NCBI GenBank assembly: GCA_943787485.1 | Contig: CALSMP010000007.1 | Coordinates: 16,916 to 80,915, forward strand | From: an uncultured Luminiphilus sp. | GTDB lineage: Bacteria > Pseudomonadota > Gammaproteobacteria > Pseudomonadales > Halieaceae | DNA: 64,000 bases | Direction of reading: 5' to 3' | Shown: positions 62,846 through 64,000 of the stretch, one piece after another | Layout of the letters: each line of letters opens with the position of its first letter | Numbering within the stretch: the stretch's first letter is position 1 | The notes under the pieces: generated by a model | Databases searched by the model: none | What the model saw: the letters and a program-made list of their open reading frames with translations, nothing else | What the model was told of the DNA's origin: nothing | Program-made: the position numbers and the translations under genes

Positions 62846-63448
62846 CTACTGCTCGAGCTCGTAGGTAAATTTATTCTGCACGCCGGCTACTTCGATGGGT
62901 TCGCCATCGACCACTCGCGGCTTGTACTTGAACTTCTCAGCCGCCCTCACAGAAGCGCTTTCAAAGATCCCCGAAGGCTGGCAATCAACGGCCTGAGGAT
63001 CTCGGATAGACCCGGTTTTGGTGACCGTGTACTCAACAATGCAATAGCCAGAAATGCCTCGTGTTTGAGCGCGCCGCGGGTAAATAGGCGCCACCTTGAC
63101 AATAGGCAGGTATTCGCCGTCACCTGAAGACATGCCAGAAGAGCTAAGCTTCATCTTGATTCCGGTCGTCGGCGCAGTATTTGCGACATTCATATCGATA
63201 TCGGTATCAAAGTCGATAGGCTCCAAATCAGGTGGTGGCTCTTCCGGGTCCTCCACCTTTTCGGGCTTAACTTCTTTCAGATTGGTTTCGATAACCTTGT
63301 CCGGGACAACGATGTCAGCAATCTTGCGAGCCTTGGCGTCTTGCTGCTTGTAATCACGGTCCACCAAGGCCTGCATCAAGTAAAACAAGCCGATGGCAAC
63401 TGGCACAGCCAACAGACCACCTAAAATAACGCGTGCTGAACTACCCAT
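62846..63448 (-). CDS. tonB: energy transducer TonB
   Basis: The 200-residue protein has one N-terminal inner-membrane helix (LGGLLAVPVAIGLFYLMQALV), a short Pro/Glu-rich spacer (EKVEDPEEPPPDLEP) and a C-terminal TonB domain with PIYPRRAQTRGISGYCIVEYTVTKTG. It carries proton-motive energy from ExbB/ExbD to outer-membrane receptors such as the three in this window. The spacer is shorter than in E. coli TonB, as in the TonB2 type. It is 5 bases after exbD, so the genes are co-transcribed. Confidence 0.93.
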   Translation of the reverse strand: MGSSARVILGGLLAVPVAIGLFYLMQALVDRDYKQQDAKARKIADIVVPDKVIETNLKEVKPEKVEDPEEPPPDLEPIDFDTDIDMNVANTAPTTGIKMKLSSSGMSSGDGEYLPIVKVAPIYPRRAQTRGISGYCIVEYTVTKTGSIRDPQAVDCQPSGIFESASVRAAEKFKYKPRVVDGEPIEVAGVQNKFTYELEQ

Positions 63449-63453
63449 TAACG

Positions 63454-63879
63454 TTACGCCTCGTCATCCGTGGAGATACAGGGTGGCGCTGTCAGCACAG
63501 GGCGTACCGTATCGATAAGCTCTTCAACCGCAAACGCCGGGGTCTCCCGATCCACCTGCACCACAATGTTCGCCTGTGGTGCCTCTTTCTTTGCCGCCTC
63601 GGCCGTTCGCAGTGCTTTGTCTAGTGGCAATTTATTCTTGTTGTAGTAGATGTCACCGCGCTCATCCACTGCAAAAATAATGGTGCCTCGTTCACAGATC
63701 TCGGTCGTCGTTGCCTGGGGCTTAAAAATTTCTACGCCAGGTTCCTTAACAAAAGAGGATGTGACAATAAAGAAGATCAACATGATGAACACAACGTCCA
63801 GCATGGGCGTCAAATCGATTTGGCTACCGTCTTGCTGGGAAGCCTGACTGGGGCGGGTTGCCTGATCACGCATACTCAT
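63454..63879 (-). CDS. exbD: biopolymer transport protein ExbD (second of two)
   Basis: The roughly 141-residue protein has one membrane helix with the conserved Asp region DLTPMLDVVFIMLIFFIVTSSFV and a periplasmic domain ending in a typical ExbD tail. ATG at 63879 (MSMRDQ) is chosen as start, with MRDQ two codons later also possible. ExbD joins ExbB and TonB in the inner-membrane motor. A second ExbD precedes it, giving a duplicated arrangement. Confidence 0.92.
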   Translation of the reverse strand: MSMRDQATRPSQASQQDGSQIDLTPMLDVVFIMLIFFIVTSSFVKEPGVEIFKPQATTTEICERGTIIFAVDERGDIYYNKNKLPLDKALRTAEAAKKEAPQANIVVQVDRETPAFAVEELIDTVRPVLTAPPCISTDDEA

Positions 63880-63889
63880 CGTCAGAACC

Positions 63890-64000
63890 TCACTTATCGC
63901 TGGCCCAGCTGACGGAACCAACGCCAGCCTCTCTGGCCGCGTCGGCTACATCCACGACAACACCGGCCTCAGCCCCTTTCTCGACCTTGATCGTCACCGG
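63890..64000 (-). CDS. exbD: biopolymer transport protein ExbD (first of two, truncated by window edge)
   Basis: The frame open from the right edge codes the C-terminal 36 residues of an ExbD protein (VTIKVEKGAEAGVVVDVVDAAREAG, then SWASDK and TGA). The periplasmic end has the family pattern of ExbD near the VVDVMDAARxAG region. It stops 10 bases before the next exbD. An ExbB gene is expected beyond the window. Confidence 0.85.
   Translation of the reverse strand, partial: PVTIKVEKGAEAGVVVDVADAAREAGVGSVSWASDK

Overview
The window reads as chromosomal DNA of a marine, aerobic gammaproteobacterium, most like the OM60/NOR5 (Halieaceae) group. The basis is inference from gene content: several TonB-dependent receptors, an ExbD-ExbD-TonB-TPR energising cluster, TPR-sulfotransferases, valine catabolism, PlsB/GpsA phospholipid synthesis and an RNase J-like enzyme. 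I see no rRNA, tRNA, CRISPR array, phage or insertion sequence. Genes are dense on both strands, with many 1-14 base overlaps.

Layout. 1-11.7 kb: the end of a ModF-like ABC ATPase, a frameshifted AsmA-like protein, an NhaC-type antiporter (minus strand), then a lipid block (HAD-PlsC fusion, plsB, gpsA) and an M48 peptidase lipoprotein. 11.7-21 kb: a BCCT transporter, a large TonB-dependent receptor, a TPR-sulfotransferase and an OafA-type acyltransferase. 20.9-24.9 kb: a minus-strand valine-degradation operon. 25.2-31.7 kb: an acylating aldehyde dehydrogenase, a LuxR-type regulator, a second TPR-sulfotransferase and a second TonB-dependent receptor. 31.7-41.6 kb: an M43 metalloprotease with a frame break in its glycine linker, a SpuC-like transaminase, two small envelope genes, glpD, and a group of hydrolases and oxidoreductases. 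41.6-52.2 kb: a subtilase lipoprotein with an MltF-like transglycosylase, a beta-barrel protein, an RNase J-like enzyme with a DUF481 protein, glutathione reductase, a TauE/SafE protein and a DUF4136 lipoprotein. 52.2-64 kb: a D-hydroxyacid dehydrogenase, an apparent operon (NTF2-like, small Cys/His protein, ZnuD-like receptor, ubiX, MFS), an MscS channel, pyruvate kinase, a cold-shock protein, and the TPR-TonB-ExbD-ExbD cluster running off the end.

How it works together. The TonB/ExbD cluster can power the three TonB-dependent receptors. Two of these receptors each sit beside a cytoplasmic TPR-sulfotransferase, and both carry an unusually tyrosine-rich segment holding a pair of cysteines, starting near residue 375-390. 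The third (ZnuD-like) receptor has a His/Asp loop instead and no sulfotransferase neighbour. The most interesting hypothesis here is that the TPR-sulfotransferases sulfate tyrosines on the partner receptor; this is inference only.

Three genes (AsmA-like, HAD-PlsC, M43 protease) are split by small indels at short homopolymers or repeats. These may be assembly errors or real, possibly phase-variable, lesions.
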